A stretch of DNA of 64,000 nt from Oxytricha trifallax. Lineage: Eukaryota > Ciliophora > Spirotrichea > Sporadotrichida > Oxytrichidae. The notes under the pieces were generated by a model. The model was not told the DNA's origin, made no database searches, and worked only from the letters and a program-made list of their open reading frames with translations. The position numbers were made by a program, and so were the translations under genes. Shown here one piece after another: positions 48,101-59,500 of this stretch (within the stretch, counting starts at the first letter, position 1; each line of letters opens with the position of its first letter). The stretch is taken from assembly GCA_000711775.1 (NCBI GenBank), contig ARYC01017104.1:48023-112022 (forward strand), written 5' to 3'.

Positions 48101-51100
48101 ATAGACTAGGATAATATTAGTAATTTAAAAAATAAGGAAATTTTTGGTAAAAATAATAGATCTGTTTCTTTGATTGATAAAGTCTCCTTAAATAATGCAC
48201 AGTAATATTGCATTATATTGTTTAATTCTATTTTTATTCAATATCTTGATAATATTATTTCACCAATAAAACATCAGTATGTTGCAATCTGAAACCACTT
48301 AATAAAATTAATCTTAAGCTATACCACATTCTTATCCAAAATTAAAGAAAAACTTATTGAATTCTGCAAATATGATTCATGAAAAATTTCCAAAACTTGA
48401 TTAATCTTAAGATACCTATTCTCAAATGCAAGATAGTACCAAAGGCATAAAAATGTCATTTTAATGTAAAAATTTATAAATTTTTAATACAAAAGGATAA
48501 AATAGTATTTAAATCGTCTGCTTTAGGATCTACTGTAACATTAAGACCAACAGCGTATTCGTCTCAGATCAAAATTGTTCATTCAGAAAAAGAATCAGAT
48601 TTTAGTAATTCTAATTTTTTATTACATTAATAATTAATTGTAATAGTTTACCAATCAGGAATAAAATACAATCAAAAGATCAGTCTCTCATCAACAATAT
48701 TATTCACTAAATCTTGAATAGAGTCAACTTTAAGATAAATTTAGTTGACTTATTGAGGACTGTATTTTAGAAGTTTATTGGCAAAAAGCAGATCAGATAG
48801 AATTTGAAATATCGAAGTGTATTTTTATATTATTTTCATTAAATTTTTCTGTCTACCTGTACAATAAGGGAGTGAAAAAAATTGATAACGAATTCGATGC
48901 AATAAGTCTAATAAAATTAATGAAATAAGTTAAGCTTTTAACTTCAACGCTGCTCAATCCTACCTAAAAAATGATGCTTGGCTTTTAGAAATAAAATGTT
49001 TTAGATTCAGATAGTAGTGACAATAATTCAGAAGAGGATGATGTGGCACTAGTAAAGAAACTGAGATCACAAAACAAATTTATTAGATTAATGGCTCTTG
49101 GAAGAGTAAAACATAATATTCAGGGTTATTTCAATCAAGAGAGAAAATTCAAGGAAATCGATCACAAATTAGTAAAGGGAATCATAAATTATAATTAAAA
49201 AGCTTTAATGAAATTAATTGACACAGAGCTTAAACAGCCAGATGAGTATAATTAGACAGGTTCGCACTTTGACTTTCGATACATCAAACTCAGTGTGTTC
49301 TAGGTTCTTAACATAAACTGAACGGAATAGCTTCAGAACCTGTCTCGTTCATCTAATATTATTAGGGAAGGAATTATGTGTTTTTTTTCTACTTCGTGAT
49401 TCTCTTTCTAGTTTTACTCTCATTGTTATGTTTTTTACTTGGAATACCATTGTTCAGGTATAACCTCTTTCATTAAAGCCTATTTATCGCCTGAAGGGAG
49501 AAAACCCCTAGATATTCTCTACTGTTTTTTTTCACATGAGGTTAGTCTCACTTTTCTGCAGTAAAAAGAGCCAAATCTTAGATCCGAGCGGTCTTTCTCT
49601 TGACTCCCTACCCTGTAAGGAAACAACACTAAATTGTAAAGGTAGGTATACAGTCATTTAAACCACAACTTAAATTATCAATGGTCTAAATTGTTATTGA
49701 TTTTGCCTCCCTATACTTTGTCTAATGAATTCTGAGGAGGTTCTCAGACCCTGAACTCACCTCGTAAAAACCTAGCTCCTTCACGCTTTTGAACTTAAAA
49801 GTACAGTTATTTGGAGGGATATACATCCTAACATACCAATAGGTCTAAATTTAAGAAATCATTAATAATTATGAGGGAGAAGCGCATATGAAACTTAAGG
49901 GATTCCCAAAAATAAAACAGAAAATCAACGAGATAAATGAATTAAATTTTTAAAATTCAAATAATATTGATTAAATTAAAATTTAAGAAATAAAAATCAT
50001 AAATAATGAAGAAAGAATGGCATCTCATGTTACTGACATAAAATAGAGAAGGCGTCTTTTGAATTTGATTTCAAATGATATGTATGAAGTAATTGAAAAA
50101 TAAAAAGATACTAAGATTATAAAAAATGAAGAGAATAAAAGATTATCACGGAATTTAGAAGACTTGCTTTTAGATTAAGAAAAGTTTGGACACAATAAAC
50201 AAATAACTCCTCTTGATTTAATTTTTTAAGACTTATTTATTTTATTTTATTGGGATATTGAGAGAAGCACAGAGGATATGCAAAAGTAAAAACTACACAC
50301 CCAAAATTAGAGTAGATATGATTTAAATGAATCTTAGGATGGATTAGTTAATATTTCTAATCTAGAATTCAAAAGTTGAACATTATATTTTAATTTAGAT
50401 TCTAAAAATAGATTAATTGAATATCAATTTTAATTAAAATAATCAATGAAAAATTATTCTATATTTAATAAGAATTATTTCAGTATAAATGAAAAATTAA
50501 TTAATTAGATATAAATATTTGAATTAAATGTCACATAAAAACACGAGAAAAATAATAATATTTCATAAAATAAAGAAATAATATATGAAAATAGATTAGT
50601 AGTTAAGAGATAATCATAATCTTTGAGAACTCTCAGAATCAAAACCCCAAAACCCCTTAGTGAGGTTTATAAGTGCTTTGATTAGTAGGGTAAAGTTGGG
50701 GTTTTATTAGGGTTAGTAGAGAAATTAGGCCAGTTTGCAAAATGAGAAATAGAAATTAGCGATTTTGGGGTCTATTTATGATGAGAAATATTTAGATTTA
50801 CTGCTTAAGCTTAGGTATGGTGCGAGTATTAATATAGACTAACTCAAACCAGTTATGAATTATGCTGCTATAGCAAAGCTCCTGCGCAAGAGTGCCTCAA
50901 CAGTTAGGTATCATTGCTTGTTAGCTGTTTAGCATTTCAATTCTGGTTCTTGATAACATCCTGTAAGAAAATAAAAGTTCTCTTAGCAGCATATTGAATA
51001 TCTCTGCGATTCTAAGACTCTTAAGTATTGGGCACATTTCCCACTTGACTAGCGAGCTGTGATGTTTCATCGCAAGTTTCCTGACATGCGTATCTCACCA

Positions 51101-54100
51101 TAGACTATCGCAAATATTTATTGAAGGAATGGTATTACCTTCAAGACTGTCAATAGAGTGAAGAGAGTGATTGACTTTACTCTGCCATTTTATAGTAATA
51201 ATTTAAACTATATATATGATTAAATGCAGAGGTCTGTTGATAATAACATCAAGTTCATACACGCTGATGAAGCTGTGTTTACGTTCAACACCTTTATTAA
51301 TAAGTCTTGGTACAAGAAGTACGATAATATAGAAGTGTATGACTAAAAGGTTAAGGTTGTCACTCACGCAATTTTGGCTGGTATCAGTGAAGATTCAGGC
51401 TTAGAAACTTATGTTATTCATCCTCGCTCTATTAAGCGAGAGCAGTATATAGAGTTCTTACATAAGCTAAGAGATAAGTACAACGATCAAGAGATCATCC
51501 TGTTTGTTGATAACCTCTCAGTTCATAAGACTAAGGAATCTAAGAAAGCTTATGAAGAGTTAAAGATAACTCCTGTGTATAACGTTCCTTACAGTCCTCA
51601 ATTTAATGGAATCGAATTCTATTGGAGTTAGATTAAGACTCACTACAAGAAACTCTTGCTGTATCACCTAATGCATGATCTACCAATCGACACAGTAGAC
51701 TTAATACAGAGTAGTTGCAAGAGAGTGGGTAAAGACTAGACTACGATATGTGCAAGGAAAGGAAGAATGAATGTTTATTAATAAGTGTTAGACTTAAATG
51801 AATGAATTATTTCACATATCAAACGAACTCTTAAATGGATTCGGCTTCTCTTTCTTTTCTTCCTCTGGTGCTTTACTAGGACCCATGTTTCTTCTCTTTG
51901 TACCAGCACCAGCATCTATGTTCATTTCATCAGACTTTTAAACTTCATTATAAAGTCTCTTGCTAACTTAATGAATGGTTTGAGACTTTCTCTCTCTGTG
52001 AACCTTTGCATTCTCTTTCATTAGAAATATACCAGTTCCAGGTTTCCCTAAAAAGCTATAAATCAAAGCTTACTAGAGAGATAAGGATGCCTCTTAAGCT
52101 CTGCTAGCCACGTCTCGCTTATTAGTATTCCTTGCTTCTTTTAATCTTCAGGAGAAATAGAGAAGCGTTTCTTATGAGTTTCTTCTATAATTTATCTCAA
52201 ATAATCCTCTTTGATTGTACCAAGAACACCAAAGAAGAAGTTTCTTTCAGGCAATTTATTTGAGAGTTACTTCTTGCTAGGAAGGTAAATAACCACTTCA
52301 TCATCTTTCATTGCATCCTCGTAGAGATTTGTGACTGAAATCTCTGGGTAGTTAGGTATTTCAATCAGTTTGATTTCTATGTTTTTAAAAGCTTTCTTCT
52401 CCTCGCAGAGTATTGCTTTTAAGAATGATATTTTAGTACCTTCCATCGTTGGAAGGAATAGACCAACTGTATACATCGTTGATTAACATCAATTTATTTT
52501 ACCATGCTAAGTAAGGTATCGATAGAGATCCTCCTTGCTTCTGAATCTTGATATCATTTCTTGAGCCTCAACCCTTTTCATTTGTTCATTGAATGATTCC
52601 ATCTTTGTTCCTCTTCCTATTAATGAATTTCAAGTTTTAATTTATAGACTTCTGGATCCTATCCTTTAAAATCTTACTATTAAATATGGGCATCTTATAG
52701 GAGGTCAACCCTGTACAGATACGTGGAGAAGGTTCGCAGAAGCTGTAACAAACTTCAGAGATGGAGCTCCATTTTTATCAATTTAGTTCCATTAAATTAG
52801 TACTAAATTTGTTTAAATTTAATTAGTACCGGTACTAAATTCGTTTAAGTTTAATTGGTACCAATTTAATAGTACCAAAACTTAATTAGTACCTAGTTTT
52901 AATCCAGTGAGGTTTTAATGGAAAAGTTCCAATCTGGTTCAAAACTTAATTGGTACCAGTACCAACCTGAACTTTATCTGAGTTGGTACCAGAATCAAAA
53001 TTATTAAGTGCAAAATTACAAAAATTATAGTTATAAACTGAGTATAAATATGAAGTCTTAGAGCTGAGATCAAACCATCATTAATGCTGTAGCAACTCCT
53101 ATATAGTCCAGCTATAGCTATAGAGGTTTTAAGAGCTTTATAATAGAAATTTAAATTTGAATTTAAACATGGCGGTCAACTTAAATCGTAGAGCGGCACT
53201 TTTAGGAGCAGGTCAATCAATGCTTAACTTTGGTTCAACCAAGAAACAAGAAGTTATATATATTGAGAGGGAGGCAGAGCTAAGAGCTCTTGAATTTGAA
53301 GCACAGGTTTTTATTATATAGGTTTAAAACATGAAACAGAAAGCTGAAATAGAAGTTTAAACATTAATAAAAGATGTTGAGGAAGAAAAGGAACAGCTTC
53401 AGATTTAAAGGATTAAAACTTTTGAATGCTAAGACTGCTAAAATTTTTTCTCTACTGATTCCAGTTTGAAGAGACATATGAAAGAGGTTCACTCTGGGAA
53501 AGCTAAGGTGTATTTTAAGCATGATAAGGTCGATGGCAGGTACTAGTGCACGACTTGTGAGAAGTCTTATACTCACTCAGCTAAAGTTAAGAAACATATG
53601 CAGAAGCATCACCTAAGTGAGTTCTTGATTTAAGATAAAGAGACTTAGAAATTAGTGCCCGCTAAAAGAAAATCTAATAATCTTGAGACTTAAAAAGAAC
53701 AACAGGAGAAGCTCAAGAGGCAGAAGCGAATAGAATTAATGAATCAACCTGCTGGTAATGTCTTTTTAGCATGCTTTTAAGAGAGAGCCATGTATATTCC
53801 TGCACTAAATGCAGTAGACCTTAGCAGTTGTATTGAAAACTACTTACATATAAACGTACCTGCTAAAGCAAAACTCATAGTGGTTGATGACTATGCCTAC
53901 AAGGTATATCCTTTCAGCTATCTCCTTAAAAACGAGCAGTATCAAAATGAGTTTGCTAACGAATATATTGTACTTAGAGAGGCTTAGAAAAAAGATTGCA
54001 AGAATTTGCTCAAGCTAGATGGTGTTATTTTAGGGTTTGGTTTCATCGCACTAAGGCTAAAAAAGTTTGAAATGACTCTCCGAGATTATCTATATTAAAA

Positions 54101-54861
54101 CAGATACCCAGATGACTTGAATGATATTCTATCTAATATGATAAAGGGTGTTTAGGAACTTCACGAGCTTGGATACGTTCATAGAGATTTGAAGCCTGAA
54201 AATGTTATGCTAAACCTTTGCCCTTTAGAAGTAGTTGTAATCGATTTTAATAGAGCCTTAAGATAAGAGATTGTAACCTTAGCAAAGGTTCTTGGTACTC
54301 CAGGTTACTTCCCAATCAGAGAGAAATGGACTAATGGCTCTATTTAGTGGGATGTTTGGGCAGTAGCTGCAATAATTTTAGAGTGCGATATGGAAAGCAT
54401 GACTTACATTAATACAAAATATGAAAAATAATCAATAAATCTAGCTGAGAAGCACATAAAACAAGATGATGTATGCTAAGAAATAAAGAAGATTGTAGAG
54501 AAGATAATAGTAAGAGCTCCAGCATATCCAAGACAATCCTTAGACGATATGCTCGAACCACTAAAGAAAGCGAGATTCAAGAGATACAACAAAGACAAGC
54601 AAGTAAAATTCGTGTGATATAATTAAACTAATACTCATTAAATACATATTAAAGTCTCATTAAACTTGCGTTTTCTCTACTAACCCTAATAAAACCCCAA
54701 CTTTACCCTACTAATCAAAGCACTTATAAACCTCACTAAGGGGTTTTGGGGTTTTGAATGGATAAATAAATTGCCTCATTTTATCAATTGGCTTTAAACA
54801 TAAAAGTATTTAAAATAAATATAAATTGCTATATTAATTATTACCTTGTTAATATGAGTGA
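45148..54861 (+). CDS. Copy 6: family membrane protein, carrying four insertions including a full TBE
   Basis: Start ATG 45148 (M-K-R-T-K-N-L-K-M-L), with D-M-Y-G-Q-P-F-Q at 45200. Introns are at 45243-45274, 45419-45475, 45595-45811 and 45981-46016. TM1 is near 45335-45415. Cysteine loop: M-A-R-C-G-D, C-I-E-D-K, I-C-L-A-P-C and N-K-C-G-S. Q-Y-F-D-F-N-D is near 46490, and L-L-S-D-I-G-G-I-Y-S-S near 47892. The K-G-V-K-K-I-D-N-E-F-D block is at 48870. The tail continues after the 617-bp insertion as N-Y-E-G-E-A-H-M and runs to 50636. One TGA at 50377-50379 needs an intron or IES. After TBE excision the frame stays open to TGA 54859-54861. Closest to copy 7, which gives the reference for all joints. 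Confidence 0.75.
45510..45542 (+). other. IES, 33 bp, pointer GTGAT
   Basis: GTGAT occurs at 45505-45509 and 45538-45542. Removal gives S-R-L-V-M-N-D-A-Q-S-D-D-P. Confidence 0.8.
45839..45897 (+). other. IES, 59 bp, pointer GG
   Basis: GG occurs at 45837-45838 and 45896-45897. Removal gives I-A-F-G-G-F-D-S-K-Y. It does not start with GT, so it is not a standard intron. Copy 7 has 72 bp at the same place. Confidence 0.7.
46091..46151 (+). other. IES, 61 bp, pointer AAAAAT
   Basis: AAAAAT occurs at 46085-46090 and 46146-46151. Removal gives Y-D-K-K-N-E-S-A-Y-A-D-V. Confidence 0.8.
46650..47598. mobile_element. Non-autonomous TBE derivative in an exon of copy 6
   Basis: The ends are CAAAACCCCTAAACCCC and AGGGTTTTGGGGTTTT, with AAT at 46647-46649 and 47599-47601. 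The interior is AT-rich with no coding remnant seen. Excision restores K-S-M-N-V-F-A-R-K-S-T-V-T, identical in copy 7 (K-A-M-N-V-F-A-R-K-S-T-V-T), where the site is empty. Confidence 0.9.
47812..47838 (+). other. IES, 27 bp, pointer AGAAT
   Basis: AGAAT occurs at 47807-47811 and 47834-47838. Removal gives C-Y-I-L-I-S-L-R-M-D-F-E-G-E. Confidence 0.8.
48821..48852 (+). other. IES, 32 bp, pointer TGT
   Basis: TGT occurs at 48818-48820 and 48850-48852. Removal gives L-K-Y-R-S-V-Y-L-Y-N-K-G-V. Copy 7 uses a 9-bp pointer at this site. Confidence 0.75.
49255..49871. mobile_element. Unclassified 617-bp insertion in copy 6
   Basis: ATAATTA flanks it at 49248-49254 and 49865-49871. Excision with one repeat restores P-D-E-Y-N-Y-E-G-E-A-H-M-K-L-K-G-F-P in frame. 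It is markedly GC-richer than its surroundings. It opens GACAGGTTCGCAC, with a complementary GAACCTGTC 90 bp on. CTCCCTACCCTGTAAGG near 49605 recalls the tRNA-like head of the SINE at 56690 (CCCCCTACCCTGTCAG). No coding frame was recognised. It may be a retroposon or another tRNA-related SINE. Confidence 0.6.
50640..50724 (+). repeat. TBE left terminal inverted repeat, 85 bp
   Basis: It opens with C4A4 telomeric sequence and ends TAGTAGAGAAA. The matching end is 54672-54756. Confidence 0.9.
50727..51805 (+). CDS. TBE transposase, DD34E (Tc1/mariner-IS630 type)
   Basis: The frame is open from about 50727 to TGA 51803-51805 (about 359 codons, about 42 kDa if all used). The first in-frame ATG is 50855 (M-N-Y-A-A-I-A-K-L-L-R-K-S), so the true start is uncertain. 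The N-terminal part has a helix-turn-helix look (A-I-A-K-L-L-R-K-S-A-S-T-V-R-Y-H). Catalytic residues: D in H-A-D-E-A-V-F (codons near 51270), D in F-V-D-N-L-S-V-H-K (near 51511), and E in F-N-G-I-E-F-Y-W-S, with exactly 34 residues between the second D and the E. No internal TGA. The enzyme would cut and paste at the TIRs. In these ciliates TBE transposases are known to act in germline DNA elimination. Catalytically intact as read. Confidence 0.9.
51812..52476 (-). CDS. TBE small ORF (about 22-25 kDa), frameshifted here
   Basis: Minus strand: start ATG at 52474-52476 (M-Y-T-V-G-L-F-L-P-T-M-E-G). The frame runs through V-V-I-Y-L-P-S-K-K-Q to P-E-D-Q. A one-base deletion in an A-run (T-run 52139-52142 on the plus strand) shifts the frame. 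The downstream frame K-E-A-R-N-T-N-K-R-D-V-A-S-R then reads on to a basic, Lys/Glu-rich end (P-N-P-F-K-S-S-F-D-M) with TGA complement at 51812-51814. Without the shift the ORF would be about 221 residues. Function of this TBE protein is not known. In the unshifted first frame a TGA comes soon after, near 52067. Confidence 0.75.
52480..53168. promoter_or_regulatory. TBE divergent spacer with GGTACC-rich repeats
   Basis: This 690-bp spacer separates the small minus-strand ORF from the plus-strand kinase ORF. Between about 52785 and 53000 the motifs TTAGTACC, GGTACTAAATT, TTGGTACCA and TTAATTGGTACCAG recur many times in both orientations. The same block survives in the deletion derivative at 61261-62461 (around 61595-61720, inverted). 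Location fits a shared promoter or protein-binding array; this is inference. Confidence 0.5.
53169..54617 (+). CDS. TBE 57-kDa type protein: C2H2 zinc fingers plus protein kinase
   Basis: ATG 53169 to TGA 54615-54617, 482 residues, no frame break. The N-terminal 85 residues are charged and probably coiled coil. Two C2H2 fingers follow: C-Q-D-C ... H-M-K-E-V-H, and C-T-T-C ... H-M-Q-K-H-H, then a basic linker. The C-terminal half is kinase-like: Lys in A-Y-K-V-Y, catalytic loop H-R-D-L-K-P-E-N-V, D-F-N in place of D-F-G, activation segment L-G-T-P-G-Y-F-P-I-R-E (I-R-E where most have A-P-E), and W-D-V-W-A-V-A-A. The core catalytic Asp and Lys are present, so activity is plausible despite the variant D-F-N. 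This zinc-finger/kinase fusion is the known third ORF of TBE elements. Its exact role in transposition is unknown. Confidence 0.9.
54672..54756 (-). repeat. TBE right terminal inverted repeat, 85 bp
   Basis: It is the reverse complement of 50640-50724, ending GGGGTTTTGGGGTTTTG. Confidence 0.9.
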
Positions 54862-56520
54862 TTAATGTTTATAGAATTAATGAAGAAATATTAATTAAAT
54901 GGCTTATCTTAACAAAAATGCATGTTATTAATACTTTTTTAATAAACTTAGAATAGTTGATTTGATAGAATTTATACATATTTTTATTTTAAGCAAGGAA
55001 AATATTCACGGTATATTATATAAGTTAAAAGTATGCTACATGTGATCATCAGTAATTTTAAATGAAATCAAGAATTAAATTATATCAAAAATATTCAAGA
55101 CAAGAGCTATAATAAAATATTCAGGGAAAGATTAAAAATTAAGTTTTTAATAAAAAAACATTACCTTCTAAAATGAAATAACTTAAAGAGCTTTTAAATT
55201 TCAAACTCACTGACAATTAAATGTTAATCAAAAATATTTTAATATATTTTTCATTTTTACTTGTACTCTGTTCTCTTCGTAATATTACTTAATCTTTAAA
55301 AAAATAGATAGTTACTTAGATTTCGAAATATCTTAAGAAAGGTACATGTTTCTCTATTGGATGATTAGATAAAAATAATTCTTGCAAATAACATCATGAA
55401 AAAATAAATCAATATATCATATAATTCATTGCAAAATCTTGGGCAGATTAACCAAAACGAAAATTTAAAGTTAATAACAAATAACAATTTATATTCAAAA
55501 TCAATGTATTTAAGAGTTAAATTTACTTATTTAATTGGTGAAATAAGATTAAGTCAAGCTAATTCAGTCAGATGCATTTAAATATTAATTAAAATTTGAT
55601 TGATTTATAATGAAATAAAGAAAAGATAAAATTAAGTAAATGAATTTTTAGTTTTAAAAGCAAATTTTAGTTGATTTATATAAAATTTATGAGGATTAAT
55701 GAATAGTAATAGGAAAATTAAATTTTTTCCAAAAATATGTATATAGAAGAGCGCACAAAAAGTTAAGGAGTCTTTTTCATTATTTAAGAGGATTTACCAA
55801 TTTTTTTTTATTAATAATTTATCACATTTCATTAAATTTATATTCATTAAAATATTTAATTTGATCATAAATTATTAATAATAATATTTAATTCAAAATC
55901 GGTCGTATAAAAACTGTATTGAATATAAATAATACAGAAAATAATATAATTTTGTTTAACATATAAGCTTTTTCTTTTATCAAAATGCTAATTATTGTAT
56001 AATAATTAATTTAATAAAAAACTTGCACATAAGTAAAGCTCTTTTTTTAATTTAGAAAATAAGGAGAGGAAGTTCCCGGACAAGTAAGAAGTTTCATGAC
56101 AATTAAGTTTTATCATAAAAAATTTATGAATTTTTCATAAAATATATATTAATTTATTTTATTGTTTAATAATTGCTTATTGGAATATTCTAAACATCTA
56201 TAATAATCTTAAAAAATAAGATCAAGTAGTTGCCTCGTTTAATTACTCTGAATGATGTTATATAAAAATAAAAGGTATCTTAGAAGAAAATACTAATTTT
56301 TACTGTAAATCAAAATGTATATGAAGAGGATAATTGATTGTTTATAGAAGAGATAAGTATAAGAATTTAAAGAGAAATTGGCTACTACATTTTAATTCTC
56401 AAGTAAGCCAAATCATCAAAAGTTGTTATTTATATAATAATTCGAAAAAAAATTTTAAAAAATGGAGGAAAAATTTACTTGCCAGGAAACTTCCCCCTCC
56501 CGAAAAGAAAAATACAAATA
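54862..56520. other. AT-rich intergenic stretch before copy 7
   Basis: No gene is seen. A family B MITE (56064-56505) lies just upstream of the copy 7 start codon. Confidence 0.55.
56064..56505. mobile_element. MITE family B upstream of copy 7
   Basis: The left end GGAGAGGAAGTTCCCGG is mirrored by CCAGGAAACTTCCCCCTCCC at 56481-56500. The element ends about 15-20 bp before ATG 56521. If removed as an IES it would change the 5' flank of the gene; if kept it contributes its 5' UTR. A plus-strand frame from 56334 that runs across its right end into the first exon is probably fortuitous upstream. Confidence 0.65.
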
Positions 56521-59500
56521 ATGAAGAAAAACAAGAATTTGAAAATGCTAAAGTCTAAAATTAGAAGTATAGACATGTATGGGCAGCCATTTTAATTAAC
56601 ATTCAAGGGTGAAAAGTAATTATATTATTAATTATGAGAAGAATTCTAATTTATTTAATCTATAGAACTTTCAAAACTATGATATAATAGTTAGTTAGTT
56701 AAGTTATTAGGAAATTAATATTAAGGGGAAATAATACTGAAGGTAATCTTCCTCCCGACCTCCCCTCCGGAAGCATCAGGTGTGGTCACCACCAAACTCG
56801 ACAGTAGTCCAAACACGTGTCCTTTCTTCCATGTAGCCACTCCGGATTTCCAAGCCGGGTCATGTGCTGCCATTTAACGTCATACCAGCTCCGTACGAGT
56901 ATCCCCTGCTTTTTACCAGGTACAAATATCAGCGAACCCTGGGTTTCGAACCCCCTACCCTGTCAGAATTGGTCAGGTGACCAACCATCTGGACAGTAGG
57001 TCCGAAACTAACTATGATATAATATATTAAGTTATTTTTATAATTATAACTATAATATTATGATCGGAGCTGTGATAACTATGATGGTTTTAGTATCCAT
57101 GATATCTTACATTGGCTTTAAACTAAACATTATGTTCAGTAAGTTAATTACTTATTCTTTAATATTTTAGATCGAAGTGATATCAAGACAAGTAGATTGG
57201 TGATAATATAATATATTTTTAAATAATTATATATAGTGATGAATGATGCTCAATCTGATGACCCTTCAATAACGAATGTCTAGTAAGTTTAATTCAATCT
57301 GAAATAATTATTAGCTCAATTTCAATCTAAAAATAGTATGTTATTTAGTTAAATGTTCTTAAGCAGAAAATTAAAATTTCAGGGGGAGTATCCTGCCACC
57401 AAATTGCCATTTTTATCGAAGGGAAAAATTCCTAATCGTAAAAATATAAATATGTAATTGTTTTTCGAATTTATAAAAATATTTATCGCCAACTACCAAC
57501 TAACTCCATACCTGAATATCAAACAACTCTATTATATTGATAAAGATTCAGAAAATAACATTAATTATTAATAAAACATTTAGTTTTATCGTTTCTAATG
57601 TTTATCATACAATATTTTAAACCATGTTAATTATATATTAAAAAATTGTTTAATACAGGGAAAGAGAAATTGAAGTATTGATTTATATGTTTCTTTTTTA
57701 GTATTTGGTTAATAAACAAAACTCCATGTTTGGGACATTTAATTTTCCCCCTCAAATTATAATAATAGCAATTATTCTGATTAATAGAAGAAAAATAATT
57801 TGCCTTATGCATATTTTGTGATTTATTTTTGTAAAGATTATCTAAAATTAGTTTCTTAATAGATGGGGTGTTTTATTTAAATTTGAAATGAAGTTTAATC
57901 GTTTAAAATTAGTGATTTGGGTTTTGACATTGCATTCGGGAAAATATACATCTAATTATTTTCTTATTATTTATTGATAATAAAACAATAAGTGATATTT
58001 ATAAAAATAGGTGGGTATGATTCAAAATATGCAGACTTATCAGTCAATCATATGACTAAGATAAAGACGACTGATGCAAAAACTGGTCTTCCAGGTATTT
58101 AAATTTTATAATAAATTCATTATTTTTACAGTGGAAGAATTTAACATTGAAAACTTAAAAATGACGACATGTGGAGATGAAAATTTCAACTATGACAAGA
58201 AAAATTACAAATATTAATAAATGTATTTTTACATTTTCATTTCATAAAAATATATATAGAAATAAAATGAATCCGCATATGCCGATGTGAGAGGGCTTTA
58301 ATGCATAGAAGACAAAACTAAAATGAATTTGGGAGGGGCTTGGACTACTAATAGATTAGAAATGATAAATATTTGCCTTGCTGCTTGCACCAATAGCTCA
58401 GCTAAACCTAAAATATTATAATTTACACATTATTTTTATTATCATCTTTTTTTTAAAAAAAAATATTTAGTTTAATGGAAATAAATGTGGATCTAGCGCA
58501 TAGATAAAAGAATACTTTAAATTGGTAATTTTTTGAAAACTTAATTATTATTTTAGGAGGACTTTTAGCTATATTTATTATATAATCTTTTAGTTGAATT
58601 TTTAATTTATCTTTCTTTTAGCTTAGATTTGCTAGTTAGTATTTCGATTTTAACGATTAAGTTACTCCTATTAAGAAATTCATAGAAGATATTAAATTTT
58701 ATTTCTCAATTTTAAATAAAGGGAATTAAATGAATTTTTAAAGATAGATTAACTGTATTTAATTTAGTAAATTCTTTTGGTCAAATTAAGTATAATGGTT
58801 TAATTAAACGCTTTTTTATTATTAATTTATGATACAAACCTTGAAATTTGACAGATTTTTCCCCAATAATTTAAAATAGTAAATTTTTGTATGAAAATAT
58901 TTTTTAAGCGTTTTTTATCTATCTGGCATAGGCTGTGCATCCTTGATTAAATGATATTAGGAATAAGAGTAACTTCAAAATAAAAGGAGATAAGAACTAG
59001 AAGCAAGAAACAAAATTAATTATAATATATTCCTCCTTAACCAAGTCAGAGTAATGAAGCTATCAACTAACGATCATATGCAACAAATAGCTAGAAACTA
59101 AGTATCATCCTTTTTTTCCTTTTATACTTCAATTATCAGACTGAACTTAAACTTCTCTTTATCAATAACTGCTCTATTTGAGTGTTATTATTCAATGTTT
59201 ACCTCGATAAAGAATAATAGGTTTGGAGGCAAATCAGTTTTTCTGCTTTATATTCTTAATGACTACCTCTTTTACCCAATCTGAAAAAAAATCACAAATA
59301 ACTTATTGGATTATTTAGTAAAATGTGAAATCTAAACATAATTTTAAGATTATTAATTAACTAACTAAAAAAGATAGGTTCTTTTTACCTGTTCAAACAT
59401 CTTAAAAGAAAGCAATGAATGTATTTGCAAGGAAATCCACAGTTACTCTTAATGATGGCATCATCCCATTCTTAATAAAAATAGTTTAAACATTATTAAA

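Larger units (their letters stand above)
50640..54756 (+). mobile_element. Full-length TBE transposon, 4117 bp
   Basis: The element has 85-bp terminal inverted repeats, effectively identical at both ends, opening CAAAACCCCAAAACCCC (two C4A4 telomere repeats). AAT occurs on both sides (50637-50639, 54757-54759). Contents are a plus-strand DD34E transposase, a minus-strand small ORF, and a plus-strand zinc-finger/kinase ORF. Size, gene order and target choice are those known for Oxytricha TBE elements. TBE transposases are established to take part in genome rearrangement of these ciliates. It interrupts the 3' part of copy 6. TIR identity implies recent insertion. Confidence 0.95.

Noticed and set aside
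50640..54756. Telomere-like C4A4/G4T4 runs as real telomeres or chromosome-breakage sites
   Set aside because: They are only two repeat units, come in inverted pairs with 3-bp duplications, and bound transposon sequence. They are TBE ends, not chromosome ends.
56817..56999. GC-rich open frame with many Pro and Cys codons
   Set aside because: It lies wholly inside the SINE and runs antisense to its tRNA-like head.
56930..57006. Functional tRNA gene on the minus strand
   Set aside because: The T-arm and B box are good, but the anticodon and acceptor arms do not pair properly, and the block is the head of a SINE with tail and target duplication.
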